Virus record (IMG/VR): IMGVR_UViG_3300048011_000431
Span: 1-32,804 of that record
Reading direction: 5' to 3' (one strand)
From: a virus
Length of the DNA: 32,804 bases
The position numbers and the translations under genes are program-made. The notes under the pieces are model-generated. The model searched no databases and was not told the DNA's origin. It saw only the letters and a list, made by a program, of their open reading frames with translations. Each line of letters starts with the position of its first letter. The first letter of the stretch is position 1. This document shows, piece after piece, positions 30,931 through 32,804 of this stretch.

Positions 30931-31824
30931 TTACTTTGGTGCCTTGTTAATTAGAGAATCTGTTGATGGTTTAGCTGGAGCTGCACCTTTTTTCTCTGCA
31001 CCGTGGCCGCGACCTTCAGGTGATAGTGAAGCACCATCGCCTGGGTGTGTAACGCCCATGTCTTTTGCGTGTTCATCTGACAAGCCTTTTGATGAACCTT
31101 CAGAACCTTTAGCGCCTGTTTTGATAGTCTCGCCGCCCATGTCATTTTTACCTGCTACTGGCGAATGTTTACCATCGTCACCTGCTGGCATATCTACTGG
31201 GTGGATTGCACCGTCTTTACCAACCTTTGTTAGGTCAGCTGCTTCTTCTAGCTCTTCTTCATCTGAGTCTGTTTCTTCAGCTTCTTCTAGCTCTTCATCA
31301 TCTGACTCTTCTGATTCTGCAAATTCCATTTCCATACCTTCTTCTGGCATTTCCATTTCTGGTGCGTCATCTTCTTTGCCCATGATAGCCGCAAATTCAG
31401 CTTTTAGGTCTGCTAGTGCATCTTCAACATCAACCATTGCGTCTTCAACGCCGCCCATGTCTCCGTCTGCTTCTTCGCCACCTTCTTCTTCGCCGTCTTC
31501 GTCGCCTGCAAGTTCTAGTTCTGCTTCCATGTCGTCTTCTTCGTCATCATCTTCGCCGAACATTTCTTCAGCTTCGATTTCGTCTTCATCTGATTGAATT
31601 TCTTCAATATCATCAATAAAGTCGCCTGACTCTTCATCACGAATGGCTTCTTCTAAGTCTTCTTCTGAGATATCGTCTTCAACGATATCATCTTGCTCTA
31701 CAAGATCTGAATAGATCTCACGAGCTTTTTCCACAAAAGCTTCATGTAATAGTTCAGATGCTTTAGCTTCCTCACCATTTACTAGGCTTTCAATAATCTG
31801 TGTATAACGATCTTGAGCACTCAT
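30931..31824 (-). CDS. Acidic prohead core protein (gp67/gp68-like position)
   Basis: The 297-aa protein starts with a helical segment (RYTQIIESLVNGEEAKASEL, then LLHEAFVEKAREIY) found in marine T4-like phages at this place. A very acidic middle (runs of Asp and Glu, about residues 40-190) follows, then a polar low-complexity tail rich in Gly, Lys and Ser. In T4 the small core proteins gp67 and gp68 lie here, and gp67 is likewise strongly acidic. A role in the internal head core is the most likely, but assignment to one of the two is not possible. AAGGAG precedes the ATG. A probable late promoter (GTAAATAC) lies upstream, and the genes 21, 22 and 23 follow in one operon. Confidence 0.8.
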   Translation of the reverse strand: MSAQDRYTQIIESLVNGEEAKASELLHEAFVEKAREIYSDLVEQDDIVEDDISEEDLEEAIRDEESGDFIDDIEEIQSDEDEIEAEEMFGEDDDEEDDMEAELELAGDEDGEEEGGEEADGDMGGVEDAMVDVEDALADLKAEFAAIMGKEDDAPEMEMPEEGMEMEFAESEESDDEELEEAEETDSDEEELEEAADLTKVGKDGAIHPVDMPAGDDGKHSPVAGKNDMGGETIKTGAKGSEGSSKGLSDEHAKDMGVTHPGDGASLSPEGRGHGAEKKGAAPAKPSTDSLINKAPK

Positions 31825-31858
31825 AATAAATCTCCTTCATGAATAGGTTATAACAATT

Positions 31859-31866
31859 GTATTTAC
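31859..31866 (-). promoter_or_regulatory. Possible late promoter of the head operon
   Basis: GTAAATAC on the minus strand, about 34 nt before the ATG of the acidic core protein. It differs by one base from the common box here, so it is less certain. Confidence 0.45.
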
Positions 31867-31900
31867 GGTTACTCTTTACCAAAGTGCCTTAAATACAGAT

Positions 31901-31932
31901 AAAACCGCGATTTTTTTTCTAAACACGGTTTT
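31901..31932 (-). terminator. Possible terminator downstream of the small core gene
   Basis: An AAAACCGTG / CGCGGTTTT stem (one G-T pair) with a 14-nt A-rich loop, lying about 37 nt after the 64-aa gene. The loop is long and the T tract is part of the stem, so it may only be a partial stop. Confidence 0.45.
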
Positions 31933-31969
31933 ATGCATAGTTTATGTATATATACTTATAATATATAGG

Positions 31970-32164
31970 TTACTCTGGAGCCGGAGCAGAATACATTACC
32001 TTGTATCCTTGAGTCATTCTTTCATGCTCGGCTTTGGCTGATTCACGTCTTTTTCTCATTTTATTAAGATGTCTTAACGTCATTTTAGGTCTGCGAGTAT
32101 CATCTACATCCCATTTATTGAATTCATCATCCTCAGCATCTTGTGCAATTTCATTAAATCTCAT
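31970..32164 (-). CDS. Small basic protein between gp20 and the core protein
   Basis: The 64-aa protein (MRFNEIAQDAEDDEF...) has an acidic first third and a very basic middle (RHLNKMRKRRESAKAEHERM) likely to be one helix. The start at 32164 is chosen because GGAGG lies just upstream and the gene then overlaps the portal stop by eleven bases. A longer frame reaching 32203 has no ribosome site. It sits where T4 has small core proteins gp67 and gp68, between portal and protease, so a prohead-core role is probable. Sequence similarity to those proteins is not visible. Confidence 0.7.
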   Translation of the reverse strand: MRFNEIAQDAEDDEFNKWDVDDTRRPKMTLRHLNKMRKRRESAKAEHERMTQGYKVMYSAPAPE

Positions 32165-32804
32165 TGCCTTCTCCTCCACCAGCATCACTTGAAGCCGGAC
32201 CACCTACTGGGCTGTCCACATCTGTGCCTCCCATATCTGTATCTGCATCATTTTCTGCATCTACATCAGTAGGTTCAAAACCTTCAATATCACCAGTTCT
32301 AATACCTACACCACCAAGATCTCTCTTAGCATTGTTTTGTAAAGAAGAATCTGTATTCTCTTCTCTCCAATTAATTTCATTTTCTACAATCTCGTCTTCA
32401 GTAAGACCAAGATATTTTTTAAGTATAAAGCGTCTACTCAAGTATTGTACGCCTTCTACTCCACCAAACATTGTAACTCGCTGTGAGTCAAGTTCCATTT
32501 CTCTGTAGCTTGCAAAGTTTTGTGATTCAGTAAGTTGTATACTAAACAAGTTACTTGGAATATTAATTCCTCTGTGCTTTAAAAACATTTTAAATTCTTT
32601 ATCAAAATGTGTTTGCATTGTATTTTGTAAACGCTCACAATATTTTGCAAATCTATATTCTTGAATTAGTGCAGTACCAACCCTACCGTCTTGATAAGTG
32701 GCTGTTCCGTCATCGCTACCGGTTGGTAGATAGCTACTAGGTACTCGCAAACCACGCATTAGCTTATTATTAAAATATCTTAAATCGTCAATCTCTCAAA
32801 GATT
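32154..32804 (-). CDS. 20: Portal protein gp20, C-terminal part, with an in-frame TGA near the window edge
   Basis: About 216 codons of the portal C-terminal region are visible. EIDDLRYFNNKLMRGLRVP, then DGRVGTALIQEYRFAKYCERLQ and FKMFLKHRGI are hallmarks of gp20, and the acidic, Gly-rich tail is usual in marine versions. gp20 forms the dodecameric vertex through which DNA is packaged. Towards the right edge the frame reads N-L-stop-E-I-D-D. The TGA lies at 32798-32796, where T4-like portals have N-L-G-E, so a GGA-to-TGA change is likely. Strictly open translation therefore covers only 32154-32795, with a first ATG at 32759. Sequence error, a true nonsense mutation or a lost 5' part cannot be separated here. 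Confidence 0.88.

Noticed and set aside
30920-31597. A 225-codon plus-strand frame with long serine runs
   Set aside because: The serine runs are the antisense of the Asp/Glu runs of the acidic core protein. There is no ribosome site.
32796-32798. TGA read as glycine (alternative genetic code)
   Set aside because: Several genes in the window end with TGA in the right place (for example the DoxX-like gene and the 120-aa membrane protein), so TGA is a stop here.

Overview
This window is a stretch of an AT-rich genome of a T4-like (Myoviridae-type, contractile-tailed) bacteriophage, most like those known from marine waters. The diagnosis rests on a canonical T4 head block at the right end (portal gp20 C-terminus, two small/acidic prohead core proteins, protease gp21, scaffold gp22, major capsid gp23), on neck/tail-completion genes gp13, gp14 and gp15 at the left, and on repeated T4-type late promoters (ATAAATA box). 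Dense packing, start/stop overlaps (TAATG, ATGA) and the lack of ribosomal or housekeeping genes also fit a phage. The host cannot be named from this sequence. A pseudoazurin gene points to a Gram-negative bacterium, probably a marine proteobacterium.

Layout from left to right. (1) 10-2315, minus strand: accessory genes for membrane and periplasmic proteins. They include a pseudoazurin with all four copper ligands, several small membrane proteins, and a DoxX-like protein with a small downstream partner. (2) 2378-5744, minus strand: neck protein gp13, two unrecognised proteins and a 2OG-Fe(II)/PhyH-like oxygenase. (3) 5811-9365, plus strand: gp14, gp15, a Nudix hydrolase and an unknown helical protein. 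(4) 9368-9823, minus strand: a small ParB-like protein. (5) 9888-24477, minus strand: about 14.5 kb of six large structural/fibre genes, including a 1779-residue protein with about eleven copies of a degenerate repeat and a 1071-residue protein with PKD-like domains. (6) 24642-25278: a lone small plus-strand gene, then a non-coding interval on the minus strand with its own sigma70-like promoter, a nested multi-branch fold and an intrinsic terminator. I interpret it as a structured non-coding RNA of about 240 nt. (7) 25279-27882, minus strand: a vanadium-dependent haloperoxidase-like enzyme and a PiT/PHO4-like phosphate permease. (8) 28030-32804, minus strand: the head gene block.

Two promoter classes stand out. 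Host-type promoters (TTGACA/T with a 16-18 nt spacer and a TATAAT-like box, each next to an A/T tract) precede the accessory genes: the pseudoazurin operon, the 423-aa unknown, the oxygenase, the ncRNA and the phosphate permease. Late ATAAATA boxes precede most structural genes. In three places the late box sits exactly 5 nt before an ATG, which predicts leaderless mRNAs. Several transcripts appear to begin with a small hairpin, three of them sharing a GACG loop closed by a GGC/GTC-type stem.

The most unusual contents are the structured ncRNA locus, the accessory set (pseudoazurin, DoxX, vanadium haloperoxidase, phosphate permease), the predicted leaderless late genes, and an in-frame TGA where a conserved glycine is expected in the portal gene near the right edge.
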